In this document: in pieces, positions 17,511 to 25,879 of the stretch
How positions within the stretch are numbered: position 1 is the first letter of the stretch
How the letters are laid out: the number at the start of each line of letters is the position of its first letter
Assembly: GCF_014646295.1 (NCBI RefSeq)
Contig: NZ_BMNE01000013.1
Coordinates: forward strand, 50,543-114,542
Reading direction: 5' to 3'
Length of the DNA stretch: 64,000 nucleotides
From: Nocardia rhizosphaerihabitans
GTDB lineage: Bacteria; Actinomycetota; Actinomycetes; Mycobacteriales; Mycobacteriaceae
Program-made: the position numbers and the translations under genes
The notes under the pieces: generated by a model
What the model saw: the letters and a program-made list of their open reading frames with translations, nothing else
Database searches by the model: none
What the model was told of the DNA's origin: nothing

Positions 17511-17670
17511 TTCAGGTCAGAAAGAATATTCGCGGTGATTGTCATCTCGTGGGACCCCTACCGCCGGAGTGTCCGTCCCGTCGGCTGCTCGACCGCGCAC
17601 GACACAGCCGATCACCTCCCCGGAGTAGGCAACAGCGTCGGCCAATCCGGTGACCGCCGGGCGGGGACGG

Positions 17671-18492
17671 TTACCGCTGGCCTGACTCGGCCTCGGCGGA
17701 CAGCTCGGCCCACTCCTGCCAGCCCTTGACCCGGTCAGCGTAGAGCTGGGGGACAATCTGGAGGGGGAAGGTGCCGAAGAAGATCCGGGAGGGTGGGGTG
17801 TCGGCGTCGACGACCTTCAGCAGAGCGGGGCCGACGCCAGCAGGGTTGGGGTTCGGGATGGTGGCGAAGCTGGCGTTGACCGTCTCCCGGAAACTGTCGT
17901 AGGCCGACAGCGGCGCGGAATGGGCGGAGGACGCGTTGAACTCGGTGCCGAACGGGCCGGGTTCGACGACTGTGACCTTGATGCCGAAGCCGGCGACTTC
18001 CTGGGCCAGCGAGTCCGAGAGACCCTCGACCGCAGCCTTGGCGGCGGTGTAGCCACCCGTGGTGGGGAAAGCGGCAAGGGCGAGCAGGCTGGTCACGTTG
18101 ATGATGTGGCCGCTGCCCTGAGCACGCAGGTAGGGCAGTGCCGCCTGCACGACCCAGAGGGTGCCGAAGACGTTCGTCTCGAACTGTGCGCGGAGGTCGT
18201 CTTCGGTCAGCTCTTCGACCATGCCGAACAGACCGTAGCCGGCATTGTTGACGACGACGTCCAAGCGCCCGAAGTGATCGTGAGCCCGCCGGACGGCGTC
18301 GGTCACCGCGGTTTTGTCCGTGACGTCCAGGGTCAACGGCAGGATCGCGTCGCCGTGGGCCGCGACAAGATCGGCGAGCGCGTCGGTGTTGCGGGCAGTG
18401 GCCGCGACCTTGTCGCCCCGCGAGAGCGCGGCCTCGGTGAAGTGGCGGCCCAGGCCGCGTGAGGAACCAGTGATGAACCAGATCTTGCTCAT
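17671..18492 (-). CDS. Short-chain dehydrogenase/reductase (classical SDR)
   Basis: A 273-residue classical SDR with TGSSRGLGRHF (TGxxxGxG), NNAGYGLFG (NNAG), Ser in INVTSLLALAAFP and the catalytic YTAAKAAVEG (YxxxK). The PGPFGTEF stretch follows. It resembles actinobacterial oxidoreductases that reduce small carbonyls with NAD(P)H; the substrate cannot be told. It is divergent from a TetR gene at 18589, with a palindromic operator between them, so that regulator very likely controls it. The ATG follows GAGGAGTTCTCCCC. Confidence 0.88.
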   Translation of the reverse strand: MSKIWFITGSSRGLGRHFTEAALSRGDKVAATARNTDALADLVAAHGDAILPLTLDVTDKTAVTDAVRRAHDHFGRLDVVVNNAGYGLFGMVEELTEDDLRAQFETNVFGTLWVVQAALPYLRAQGSGHIINVTSLLALAAFPTTGGYTAAKAAVEGLSDSLAQEVAGFGIKVTVVEPGPFGTEFNASSAHSAPLSAYDSFRETVNASFATIPNPNPAGVGPALLKVVDADTPPSRIFFGTFPLQIVPQLYADRVKGWQEWAELSAEAESGQR

Positions 18493-18536
18493 GGGGAGAA
18501 CTCCTCGGTAGAAACTGAGACAACATTAGAGACGAT

Positions 18537-18569
18537 ATACCTATATGGGATTGAGTACCACTTAGGTAT
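18537..18569. promoter_or_regulatory. Inverted repeat between divergent SDR and TetR genes
   Basis: ATACCTA (18537-18543) and TAGGTAT (18563-18569) are perfect 7-bp inverted arms, 19 bases apart, in the AT-rich gap between the SDR and its TetR. This is the expected position of a TetR operator controlling both divergent promoters. Confidence 0.55.
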
Positions 18570-18588
18570 GTTGTATTACACTCATGGC

Positions 18589-19203
18589 ATGGCCGAGACC
18601 TCCAGGACCGTGCGCTCGACGTTGCGGGAGCGGACACGAGCTGCTATGCGCGACGAGGTCAGCGAAGTCGCGTTCCGGCTGTTCTCCGAACAGGGCTTCG
18701 ACAAGACGACGGTCGAGCAGATTGCCGCTCATGCCGGGTTGTCGCGTACCACCTTCTTCCGGTACTTCGGCACCAAGGAGGAGCTTGTCCTCGGCAAGAT
18801 GAATGAGTTCGGTCCCCGGTTAGCCGCAGCGCTTGCCGCCCGCCCGGCCGAGGAGCGGTCTTGGGAAGCGCTGCGACGTTCTTTCGACGTGATCACCGAG
18901 TCGACCGCCGACGAGCCACAGCCCTTCTTGAACCTGATGCGACTGCTCAACGACGCCTGCGCCCTGATGACCCGCCAGTGGGAGAAGACGCAGGGCTGGC
19001 ACAGTCTCCTGGTGCCGGAGATCACCCGCCGACTCGGCGGAGACCCGGAATCCTCGGGCGACCTGCGCGCCCACGCCCTCGTAGGCTCGGCAATCTCCTG
19101 CCTGGATGCCGCGACCGACGCCTGGACGGCCACTGGCGGGGCCACACCGTTGTCCGAACTACTCGACCAGGCCATGGGTGTACTGGTCGAGCCGGTCACA
19201 TAG
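18589..19203 (+). CDS. TetR-family regulator divergent from the SDR
   Basis: A 204-residue TetR protein. The N-terminal helix-turn-helix (about residues 20-65) shows VAFRLFSEQGFDKTTVEQIAAHAGLSRTTFFRYFGTKEEL in pieces. A helical ligand-binding domain follows. I chose ATG 18589 (MAETSRTV); the in-frame ATG at 18568 would place the start inside the inverted repeat and adds an atypical LYYTHG leader. It most likely represses itself and the SDR. Its ligand is unknown. Confidence 0.87.
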   Translation: MAETSRTVRSTLRERTRAAMRDEVSEVAFRLFSEQGFDKTTVEQIAAHAGLSRTTFFRYFGTKEELVLGKMNEFGPRLAAALAARPAEERSWEALRRSFDVITESTADEPQPFLNLMRLLNDACALMTRQWEKTQGWHSLLVPEITRRLGGDPESSGDLRAHALVGSAISCLDAATDAWTATGGATPLSELLDQAMGVLVEPVT

Positions 19204-19375
19204 CCGAGGAACATACCTGCCGATACGTGGCGCCCAACGCCGCGGCGGTGCGCAAGCACATCAGCTTGGACCACCTCACGCCCACGAGGCCCACCTGCGC
19301 TTCTCGCAAGTACAGCCGCGGCGGCATACCAAGACCCGTCCGAGATCGCGGGGAAGCTTCAGCAATGGAGCCCGC

Positions 19376-19430
19376 TTGACCGGATGCAACCTCCGCTTTA
19401 TGCTGGAGTCTGCTGCGGAGGCAGCATCCG
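19376..19430 (+). promoter_or_regulatory. Sigma70-like promoter with two 15-bp TetR-type operators, upstream of the tetR at 19471
   Basis: TTGACC (19376-19381), a 17-base spacer and TATGCT (19399-19404) form a strong promoter. The operator CGGATGCAACCTCCG (19381-19395) fills the spacer. CGGAGGCAGCATCCG (19416-19430) lies just downstream of the expected start of transcription. The centres are 35 bp apart. The same layout occurs at 343-395 and 63800-63854. Because it precedes the tetR itself, autoregulation is likely. The rest of the 19204-19470 gap holds nothing I recognise. Confidence 0.8.
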
Positions 19431-19470
19431 TTTTGATGCGGCCGCAGGATCACCGAAAGCGGGAGGGCAC

Positions 19471-20064
19471 ATGAACGCCAGTGAACAGCAGGAGCGCAAA
19501 CCTCGCGCGGATGTTCAACGCAACCGCGCGGCCCTTCTGGAGACGGCACAGCGTCACTTCCTGCGACACGGGGTCGGCACCTCGCTCGAGGCGGTCGCCA
19601 AGGACGCGGGCGTCGGGCCCGGCACCCTGTACCGACACTTCCCCACCCGGGAAGCACTGCTGGCAGCCGTGCTGCAGACACGCTCCGAGAAGCTGGAGAC
19701 CCGCCAAGCCGACATCGAGCAGTTGAGCGATGCTGGCGAGGCTTTGGAGCAGTGGCTGCGGGCGATGGAGGAGTACTTCAGTGCTTTCAGCGGGCTCCCG
19801 GACCCGCTCATGGCCGCGGCCAGGGCACAGGATCCCGACAACCCGCTCACGATCCCTTGCGACATCTTCATCACCGCCACCGACAAGCACGTGAAGGCCG
19901 CACAGAACGCGGGGCACGTACGCGCATCGGTTCGAGGGTACGACCTGTTCCTCGCGGCCTGTTCCATTGCCTGGATCAAGGGCAACGGCGCCGACGAGGA
20001 GTCCCTCGACCGGCTCCGCACACTCCTCGCGAGCGGCTACCGCGAGCGGGACGAGAAGGCGTAA
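19471..20064 (+). CDS. TetR-family regulator (intact copy of the pair)
   Basis: A 197-residue TetR protein with an N-terminal DNA-binding domain (RNRAALLETAQRHFLRHGVG, then VAKDAGVGPGTLYRHFPTREALL). The C-terminal domain has the SBP/TetR_C-like AMEEYFSAFSGLPDPLMAAA region. GGGAGG lies five bases before the ATG. It is the intact counterpart of the broken gene at 63079-63764, with which it shares long identical stretches and the same operator-promoter. I infer that it autoregulates and controls the F420-type reductase genes behind identical operators. The SMP-30 gene follows after 79 bases in the same direction and may be cotranscribed. Confidence 0.9.
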   Translation: MNASEQQERKPRADVQRNRAALLETAQRHFLRHGVGTSLEAVAKDAGVGPGTLYRHFPTREALLAAVLQTRSEKLETRQADIEQLSDAGEALEQWLRAMEEYFSAFSGLPDPLMAAARAQDPDNPLTIPCDIFITATDKHVKAAQNAGHVRASVRGYDLFLAACSIAWIKGNGADEESLDRLRTLLASGYRERDEKA

Positions 20065-20143
20065 ATCGCCGGGCGCCCGGCTCACTCAGTTCTGATCCGA
20101 CAGCGCCCGGTACCGCAGCTTTTATCAAGGAGGATTTAGATCT

Positions 20144-21055
20144 ATGAGTCATTCGCCAAGGGTTCTGCCCGCTGACGCTCGCCGCATTGTGGCGCAGGGC
20201 GATCTCGGCTACCTCGAGGCCGCCCGATGGCACCGTGGGGCGCTGTGGTTCTCGGACATGACCCGGCGCAAGATAAGTCGCCTCTCCCCCGGCGAGCCAC
20301 CCGAGGATATCGCCGATGTGCCCGGGCGCCCCTCGGGTCTCGGCTTCGGACCCGACGGGGCACCGATGGTTGTTTCCATCGACGATGATCGGCTGCTCCG
20401 CGTGGGAAGCAGCGGGTTGGAGGAACTCGCCGACCTCGCGCCGGTCGCATTCAATCCCAACGATATGGCAGTGGACCGAGAGGGCCGCGCGTATATCGGT
20501 CCGCAGGGCTACGCTTTCGGAACCGATCCGATCGGCGTGGGTTTGGTCATCCGCCATCCCGACGGCCGGATCGAGACGGGCGGCAAGGACCTCATTTTCC
20601 CCAACGGCATCGTCATCTCAGGCGACGGGCGCACGCTGGTCGTCGCGGAATCGTTCCGGGCGCCACGGACCAGGCTCACCGCGTTCACCGTGACCGACGA
20701 CGGTGCGCTGACAGACCAGCGCGTGTTCGCTGAATTCGGGTCACCGGATACAGAGGCCATCGATGGCATCGGCATCGACAGTGAGGGCGCGGTGTGGGCG
20801 GCCTTCCCGTGGATCGGTGAATTTCGGCGTGTCCGCGAAGGCGGCGAGGTCACCGACGTCATCCGGATCGACCCGGACACCGCAACATATCCCGATGGCG
20901 GCACTTTCGCAGTGGACGCGGCACTCGGTGGACCAGAGATGAAGACCCTCTACCTGCTCATCTCGGATACGAGCCCCGAGCGCCTCGTCAATGGCTTCGA
21001 TGCCACGGGCCGGATCGAAGCCATCGAGGTCGAGGTGGCCGGAATCCAGGACTGA
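20144..21055 (+). CDS. SMP-30/gluconolactonase/LRE-like beta-propeller protein
   Basis: A 303-residue protein of the SMP-30 family, six-bladed propellers that are usually Ca2+- or Zn2+-dependent lactonases. It has the early metal Glu in GYLEAARWH, then ALWFSDMTRRKISRL, PSGLGFGPDG, NDMAVDREGRAYIG, PNGIVISGDGRTLVVAESF and the late EAIDGIGIDSEGAVW. No signal peptide is visible, so it is cytoplasmic. An excellent AGGAGG lies ten bases before the ATG. It probably hydrolyses a lactone; the substrate is unknown. It sits in an apparent unit with the upstream tetR. Confidence 0.87.
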   Translation: MSHSPRVLPADARRIVAQGDLGYLEAARWHRGALWFSDMTRRKISRLSPGEPPEDIADVPGRPSGLGFGPDGAPMVVSIDDDRLLRVGSSGLEELADLAPVAFNPNDMAVDREGRAYIGPQGYAFGTDPIGVGLVIRHPDGRIETGGKDLIFPNGIVISGDGRTLVVAESFRAPRTRLTAFTVTDDGALTDQRVFAEFGSPDTEAIDGIGIDSEGAVWAAFPWIGEFRRVREGGEVTDVIRIDPDTATYPDGGTFAVDAALGGPEMKTLYLLISDTSPERLVNGFDATGRIEAIEVEVAGIQD

Positions 21056-21182
21056 CGGCAGGCCCTTGCGTCGGCGTAAGCGTCTCCCGGCAGCGTCCCG
21101 GAACGCTTCGCGCCCTCCCGGCGACAGCCATCCTGGAGGACATCGTGGAGATGAATCCCACCAGCCACCGCTGACCCGCCCA

Positions 21183-21214
21183 CTGCCCTCGTGCGCGAAA
21201 CGGCATGAGGGCAG
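21183..21214 (+). terminator. Hairpin downstream of the SMP-30 gene
   Basis: CTGCCCTC (21183-21190) pairs with GAGGGCAG (21207-21214). After one mismatch a further TGC/GCA pairing extends the stem, closing a loop around GCGAAAC. There is no T-tract. Position about 130 bases after the stop suggests a terminator of the tetR-SMP-30 unit. Confidence 0.5.
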
Positions 21215-21410
21215 CCTTCTACGGACCGTCAGTACCCGACGAACACAAAAGATGAACACGAACAGCGCGCAGTCTCCCCGCGCTGCGGCCGGAGTCATGT
21301 CGTCCCGCCGCCTGCGAGCATCCGCAACCCTGTCGGCACCCGCACAGTGCCCTGCGGCCAGTCGTTACGACGGCCGCCTATTCGGGGCAGAACGCACTGT
21401 GCCACTGCCA

Positions 21411-22094
21411 CTATTGCTGCGACTGCGCGCTATGGAAAGGAAAACCATTGCCCGGCACAGCATCCCTCTTCGCTGACCTCGCACGCTCCCGGCACTCCCC
21501 CCGCAAATTCCTGCCAGCTCCCCTGCCCTCTGCCGACATTCGTAGCGTGCTCGAAGACTGGACAACGAGTGAGACGAACTGACGGGCAGCACCCGACGGA
21601 TCGTCGACGTCCAGTTCGCCGTGCTCACTTCGACGACGCAGCAGGTCTGCGATCTGCGCGACGAGTTGTTTCGGTTCGCCGTCCGCGCAGGCGGGGCGCA
21701 GGGACGGGATCCGCGCGACCTCGCTGATGACGAGCCGGCGCAGGGCGGAGGCGCGCTCGTCCAGCAGGACCTGCAGGACGCGGTGGCCGATCTCGACGAG
21801 AGTCGTGGTGACATCGAGGACTTCACCCCTATTCGACTCGGTGATGTCTGTGCCGAAATTCGCGGCGACACGGCTGCGTTCATCATCCACGGCGGCCAGG
21901 AACAGGGTCTGTTTGTCGCCGAAGTGGTTGTAGGCGGTCTGGGCGCGTTCGGCGATCACGTCGAGGGTCGCCCGCTCGTAGACGTCTCGCAGGAACGTAT
22001 CGATCGCGGCATCGAGGATGGCGCGACGCTTGCCCGGGTCGCCGCCGTGGGGACGGCCACCGGATCCACTTGATCGCATGGCCGATGTCGGCAT
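21411..22094 (-). pseudogene. Degenerate TetR-family regulator lacking part of its DNA-recognition region
   Basis: The frame begins MPTSAMRSSG and keeps KRRAILDAAIDTFLRDVYERATLDVIAERA. It then jumps directly to QTAYNHFGDKQTLFLAAV. TetR proteins normally have about six more residues there (such as GVSKQTVYNHF), forming the recognition helix, so an in-frame deletion has removed it. The body is normal up to about RQFVSLVV. After that, the C-terminus is simply the antisense of the nitroreductase remnant and ends at an unrelated stop at 21411. Both defects argue against function. GAAAGG precedes ATG 22094; ATG 22079 is an alternative. Confidence 0.65.
21448..21582 (+). pseudogene. Nitroreductase N-terminal remnant
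   Basis: Starting at TTG 21448, behind AAAGGAAAACCA, a 44-codon frame reads SLFADLARSRHSPRKFL then PLPSADIRSVLED. This is the usual N-terminus of FMN nitroreductases (SPRxFxxxPV, then the helix ending VLEDAxxxPSxxNxQPW). The reading breaks exactly where the conserved PSNxQPW flavin-binding part should begin, and stops at 21582. The remaining 150 or more residues are missing. Immediately downstream lies the 3' end of a convergent, degenerate TetR gene, so a deletion near 21560-21590 probably removed both 3' parts. The interval 21215-21440 contains no gene. Confidence 0.65.
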
Positions 22095-22289
22095 GTCCGT
22101 CTGCGCCTTTCGCGGTGAGTGGCTGCGCTTCCTCGCCGGCATCGGACTCGGGGCGCATTCCGAATAGTTATGCCTACGGCGCGGAATTCGCCGCGAAGCG
22201 GATTCGCGCCACCGTTGTCACGATCGTCGTTGCGAGTAGTGCTGCGTCTGTCTTCGGACGGCGCAGATGACGCTCCCTCTGATCGCCCG

Positions 22290-22470
22290 AGCCCCGAAAG
22301 CGATGGAGCGACCCGCGACCAGACATGCGAGGGTGGCGATCCGGTCACTATAGCGACCGGCGAATTCCTGCTCCCGGTCACCGACCTCGACCTGCCTGGC
22401 ATCCTCCGCCTGGCTCTCGAACTTCTCTGCACCATGCGAGTCGACTAACCCGCCGTTCGTCGGTCAATAC
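22290..22470 (+). pseudogene. Rhs/YD-repeat protein fragment
   Basis: One plus frame reads EGGDPVTIATGEFLLPVTDLDLPGI in overlapping pieces. This is the entrance motif of Rhs proteins (DPVxxATGxxxLxxTDxxLPGxLPLxLxRT). Near 22420 a frame change is needed to continue with RTSLHHASRLTRR, which corresponds to the family's ERTHxSxYRxGxxFG. Nothing of the YD-repeat core or a toxin tip follows; the next gene is a transporter. It is a relic of a contact-dependent polymorphic toxin. The rest of 22143-22550 shows no other gene. Confidence 0.6.
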
Positions 22471-22550
22471 ACTGGTGGTGACGAAAGCGCTGCACGCGCC
22501 AGTCGTCAGGATCGTGCCCGGCTCGAGCAGTGCTCGGCGATCGTCGGCGC

Positions 22551-24152
22551 TCATACCTGGTTGGACGTGCCGTGGTGCCGCTCAGTTCCCGGCATTTCCG
22601 GCGACTTCCTCTGGCCTGAGAAATCCCGCGTGGCGACGAGCAGGGCGACGCGGCGTCGGCCTGGCGTCCACGCGGCAAGGAGTACGGCCGCACAGATGGT
22701 CAGCCAGCCCAGAGCTGTCGCGGACTGGTGCAAGCCGTAAATGAACGCGGACTTCGCGAAATCGGCAAGCGGCTGCGCCGATGGACCTGCGCGCTCCACG
22801 ATCTGAAGCGCCGCCGCGAGTGAGTCGCCGACTGGTTCGCGCGCGGCTTCGGGGAGGTTGGGCAGTGCGGGGGCGATGCGCTGACCGTATCCCGCCGCGA
22901 GCACACTGCCCGCGATCGCGATACCGATCGCGGCACCGACTTCGCGGGCCGCGTCGTTGACCGCCGCGGCGACGCCGTGCTTCTCCACCGGGGTGCCGTC
23001 GACTATCGCGGCTGTGGCCGGCGCGGTGCACAACCCGATCCCCGCGCTCATCAGCAGCAATGGGCCCAACAGATTCAGATAGGACGTATGGTCGTCGAGT
23101 TGCGCGATCATGAGCAGCCCGCCCCCGATCGCCAACAATCCCGCAAAGGTGGGGATTCGCAGTCCGATCCGTTCCGCCAGCCGGGGTGCGAACGCGGAGA
23201 TCACCACCATCGGAATACCCATCGGGGCAAGCGCCAGCGCAGAGAGCAGTGGCCGGTAGCCGAGAATCAGCTGAAAATATTGCACGATCAGCATGAACAA
23301 ACCGAAGGTCACCAGGAACTGCACCGTGACTATCGCAGTGCCGCTACCGAAGCCCCGGTCGGCGAAGAGTCGAATATCGATCAGCGGATGCCTGACCCGT
23401 TTTTCGATAACGACGAATGCGATAGCCACGGTGAGCCCGATCACGGTCGCGCCGATCACTATCGGATCGAGCCAGCCACGCGCGGGCACTTCGATCGCCG
23501 CAACCACGATCGCACCGACTGCCAGTGCGCTGGTGACCGCGCCGAGCGGGTCCATCGCGGGTCTGGACGTGTCCACCGATTCGGGCACGGTAAAAGCTGC
23601 CGCCGACAGCACCGCGCCCGCAACGGCCATCCCGATGAAAATCGAAACCCAGGACCAAATTTCGATCAGTATGCCCGAGCCGAGGATGCCGAGGATCGCG
23701 CCGACGCCCGCGACACCGGCCCACAGTCCGACCGCGCTGCCTCGCCGTTCCTCCGGGAATCCAGCGGTCAGCAGTGACAGCGTGGACGGCATTACCAGCG
23801 CCGCACCGACTCCAGTCAGGGCTCGCGCCGCGATCAGCCAGGTCGGAGTGTCGAGTATCAACGGCGCCGCCGAAGCGAGCGAGAAGATCAACAGTCCCAC
23901 GATGAGGACCACGCGCCTGCCGTACCTGTCGCCCATCGCACCCGCAGGCAGGACGAGGCAGGCCAGTGCCAGGGTGTATCCGTCGACAATCCAGGTGAGT
24001 TCGGCCTGACTAGCACCCGTGGCGGCCGCGATCTCCGGTAGCGCCGTGTACAGCGCGGCCATCGAGGCAGTGACGAGAATTACCGCCAGACAAGACAGTG
24101 TGAGCAGCCAGCGTTGGGCCGCGGACAGTCGCGCCCGTTCGGTGGGATCCAT
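22551..24152 (-). CDS. MFS drug/solute exporter, DHA2 (14-helix) family
   Basis: A 533-residue integral membrane protein of the EmrB/QacA type. It has WIVDGYTLALACLVLPAGAMGDRYGRRVVL (motif A region, in pieces) and ALTGVGAALVMPSTLSLL. The DHA2 antiporter motif C is represented by the VGLWAGVAGVGAILG region, followed by about 14 hydrophobic segments. It would export hydrophobic or cationic compounds in exchange for protons. It is divergent from a TetR gene, with a perfect 15-bp palindrome in the short gap. This is the classic arrangement for a substrate-inducible efflux pump. Confidence 0.9.
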   Translation of the reverse strand: MDPTERARLSAAQRWLLTLSCLAVILVTASMAALYTALPEIAAATGASQAELTWIVDGYTLALACLVLPAGAMGDRYGRRVVLIVGLLIFSLASAAPLILDTPTWLIAARALTGVGAALVMPSTLSLLTAGFPEERRGSAVGLWAGVAGVGAILGILGSGILIEIWSWVSIFIGMAVAGAVLSAAAFTVPESVDTSRPAMDPLGAVTSALAVGAIVVAAIEVPARGWLDPIVIGATVIGLTVAIAFVVIEKRVRHPLIDIRLFADRGFGSGTAIVTVQFLVTFGLFMLIVQYFQLILGYRPLLSALALAPMGIPMVVISAFAPRLAERIGLRIPTFAGLLAIGGGLLMIAQLDDHTSYLNLLGPLLLMSAGIGLCTAPATAAIVDGTPVEKHGVAAAVNDAAREVGAAIGIAIAGSVLAAGYGQRIAPALPNLPEAAREPVGDSLAAALQIVERAGPSAQPLADFAKSAFIYGLHQSATALGWLTICAAVLLAAWTPGRRRVALLVATRDFSGQRKSPEMPGTERHHGTSNQV

Positions 24153-24181
24153 CGGGTCTCCGATACTGTTAGTATTGCTAC

Positions 24182-24196
24182 GCTACAACTTGTAGC
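24182..24196. promoter_or_regulatory. Perfect palindrome between exporter and TetR, probable operator
   Basis: GCTACAA-C-TTGTAGC is perfectly palindromic and lies in the 108-bp gap between the divergent MFS and TetR genes. TetR regulators of efflux pumps bind such sites, so it probably controls both promoters. Confidence 0.7.
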
Positions 24197-24260
24197 ACAA
24201 CTGCGCAGCAGGAGATAGGTCGATGGGATGACGCGCCCGGACGGAGGAATACTGGGCTAC

Positions 24261-24863
24261 ATGAGCGGAACTGACGACGTCGAGGTCGACCCACGCAGGG
24301 CACGCTCGCGTGCCCGCCTACTCGATGCCGCTGCTGCCCTGTTACAGGCCGGTGGATTGGAGGCGGTGACCATCGAGGGCGTCACCAAATTGTCGAAGGT
24401 CGCCAGAACCACCTTGTACCGGCATTTCGACAATGCGATGCAACTACGGGCGGCCACCATCGAACGTTTGCTGCCACCAGTGCTGGAGACTCCGCCGGAA
24501 GGCCCGCTGCGAGACCGCCTGATCACATTGCTGGAGCGACAGGCCGACGCGATACGAGACATGCCACTGCAGGTGTCGACATTGGCGTGGCTGGCGACCG
24601 GGTCGGATCGCAACAACGACAACCCTGCCATCACCTCGCTCCGCCAGCGCATCATCGACCAGTACCGGGTGCCGTTCGACCAGGTGCTCGATACGCCGCA
24701 GGCCCGTCGGCAACTGGGCGAATTCGATACCTTCTTCGTTTTGTCGCAATTGGTCGGTCCGCTCGTTTTCGCAAAGCTCATCGGCTTGCCGGCGTCGACT
24801 CCACGCGATTGTGCCCGCATCGTCGACGACTTCCTCACGGCACGCCCAAACTTCACCGAGTGA
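24261..24863 (+). CDS. TetR-family regulator of the DHA2 exporter
   Basis: A 200-residue TetR protein. The DNA-binding part has ARLLDAAAALLQAGGLEAVTIEGV and a recognition helix KVARTTLYRHFDN. The ligand-binding domain is helical. I used ATG 24261 (MSGTDDVEV), with GGAGG 13 bases upstream; ATG 24228 would add an unconserved 11-residue leader and is the alternative. Divergent placement with the exporter and the palindrome at 24182-24196 indicate that it represses the pump until a toxic ligand binds. Its last 11 bases overlap an LLM remnant on the other strand. Confidence 0.87.
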   Translation: MSGTDDVEVDPRRARSRARLLDAAAALLQAGGLEAVTIEGVTKLSKVARTTLYRHFDNAMQLRAATIERLLPPVLETPPEGPLRDRLITLLERQADAIRDMPLQVSTLAWLATGSDRNNDNPAITSLRQRIIDQYRVPFDQVLDTPQARRQLGEFDTFFVLSQLVGPLVFAKLIGLPASTPRDCARIVDDFLTARPNFTE

Positions 24864-25050
24864 ACGGCAGTACCGCGGCCAGCGCGCGTAGTGCCTCGAG
24901 GTGGTCCTCGTTCAACGCCTGGATCGCGACATGGTCGGCACCCGCATCCAAATGCTCCATCAATCCGGCCGCCACTTCGGCGGGTGCGCCGTCGACGGCG
25001 AGAGTATCGATCAGCCGATCGCTGCCCGGCTGGGCGATGCCCTCCCCTTC
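24853..25050 (-). pseudogene. C-terminal remnant of an LLM-class F420-dependent oxidoreductase
   Basis: The minus strand reads DRLIDTLAVDGAPAEVAAGLMEHLDAGADHVAIQAL and ends LRALAAVLPFTR plus stop (given in pieces). This matches the end of luciferase-like F420 oxidoreductases, where GxPxEVxxxLxxHLxAGADHVxxQ precedes the last helix. No start and no upstream domain exist; the frame degenerates near 25050, just before the next gene. It overlaps the end of the TetR gene by 11 bases. It is a leftover of a deleted gene of about 850 bp. Confidence 0.65.
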
Positions 25051-25111
25051 TACTCCGCGACGAGAAGTGCGTCTACACCAAGCATTTCGCGGGGTGGGCT
25101 TACGTCAACCA

Positions 25112-25708
25112 CTATATTGCCGGACGCCGTTCGCCTTCGACTTCGCGGAGGAAGGACTCGATGAGGTCGATCACGTCGGCATGGCCGGTGTCGACATCGA
25201 AGGCTTCTTCCATGCGCAGGAAGCGGGACACGCTCGACATGAGTAGCACGAGGGCGCCGGGGGTGTAGCCGACGGCGTGGTTGCCGTATTCGGCGAGCAC
25301 TTTGGTCACGGCCTCGAGTTGCAGCGTGCGGAATCGCCGGGAGGAATCTGAAATTTCGGCGCGAATCGCTTTTCGGTGGTTTGCCAGCGCGACGAATTCC
25401 ATCGTCAGGGCTGTATGCGACTGGTCGTGGATGGCTTCCCACAGCGCCCACAGTGGCTGGGCGGATTCCAACGCCAGCAGCTGACGTTCGTAGCTGCGGT
25501 CGGCGCCTCGACGGAACAGTTCGACGAACAAGTTGTCCATATTGCCGAAGTAGTAGTAGACCAGCGCGGGGTTGACCTCGGCACGGGTGCCGAGCCGCCG
25601 GGAGCTGACAGCCGCGTAGCCCTCTTCCAACATGATGTGCTCGGCCGCGTCGAGTAGCGCGGATCGGGTGCTGGAGTCCTCAGTGTCGGCGCTGCGCTCG
25701 GGCTTCAC
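25112..25708 (-). CDS. TetR-family regulator divergent from the Rieske operon
   Basis: A 198-residue TetR protein with RSALLDAAEHIMLEEGYAAVSSRRLGTRA and recognition helix VNPALVYYYFGNMDNLF, followed by a helical C-terminal domain. The start is GTG 25708. It is divergent from the SDR that opens the 26-34 kb Rieske operon. A long imperfect palindrome lies in the 358-bp gap, so it is the prime candidate for the operon's repressor. The ligand would be a pathway substrate or CoA intermediate (inference). Confidence 0.87.
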   Translation of the reverse strand: MKPERSADTEDSSTRSALLDAAEHIMLEEGYAAVSSRRLGTRAEVNPALVYYYFGNMDNLFVELFRRGADRSYERQLLALESAQPLWALWEAIHDQSHTALTMEFVALANHRKAIRAEISDSSRRFRTLQLEAVTKVLAEYGNHAVGYTPGALVLLMSSVSRFLRMEEAFDVDTGHADVIDLIESFLREVEGERRPAI

Positions 25709-25879
25709 ACGGGAGACCTTTCTGTTGGGCGGCAGGCGCGAGGCCTGCGGCGTGGGTCGTCTGTCGGGCGCCCGGCGATGGTGGAGTTCAACAGTTTACG
25801 TCCACGCGGAGTCGTTCATCGTCTGCAAGGGCCGGTTCGCGAATCGACTCTTGACAGCCGTGAGCGCCGTCACGTATAT

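Noticed and set aside
19204..19375. Coding-like stretch (VAPNAAAVRKHI) resembling a LuxR-type recognition helix
   Set aside because: Only about ten residues resemble the family and the reading does not continue, so it cannot be supported as a remnant.
21342..21402. GCACAGTGC and GCACTGTGC pair
   Set aside because: Each is a short self-palindrome; with no gene start clearly downstream the pairing may be chance.
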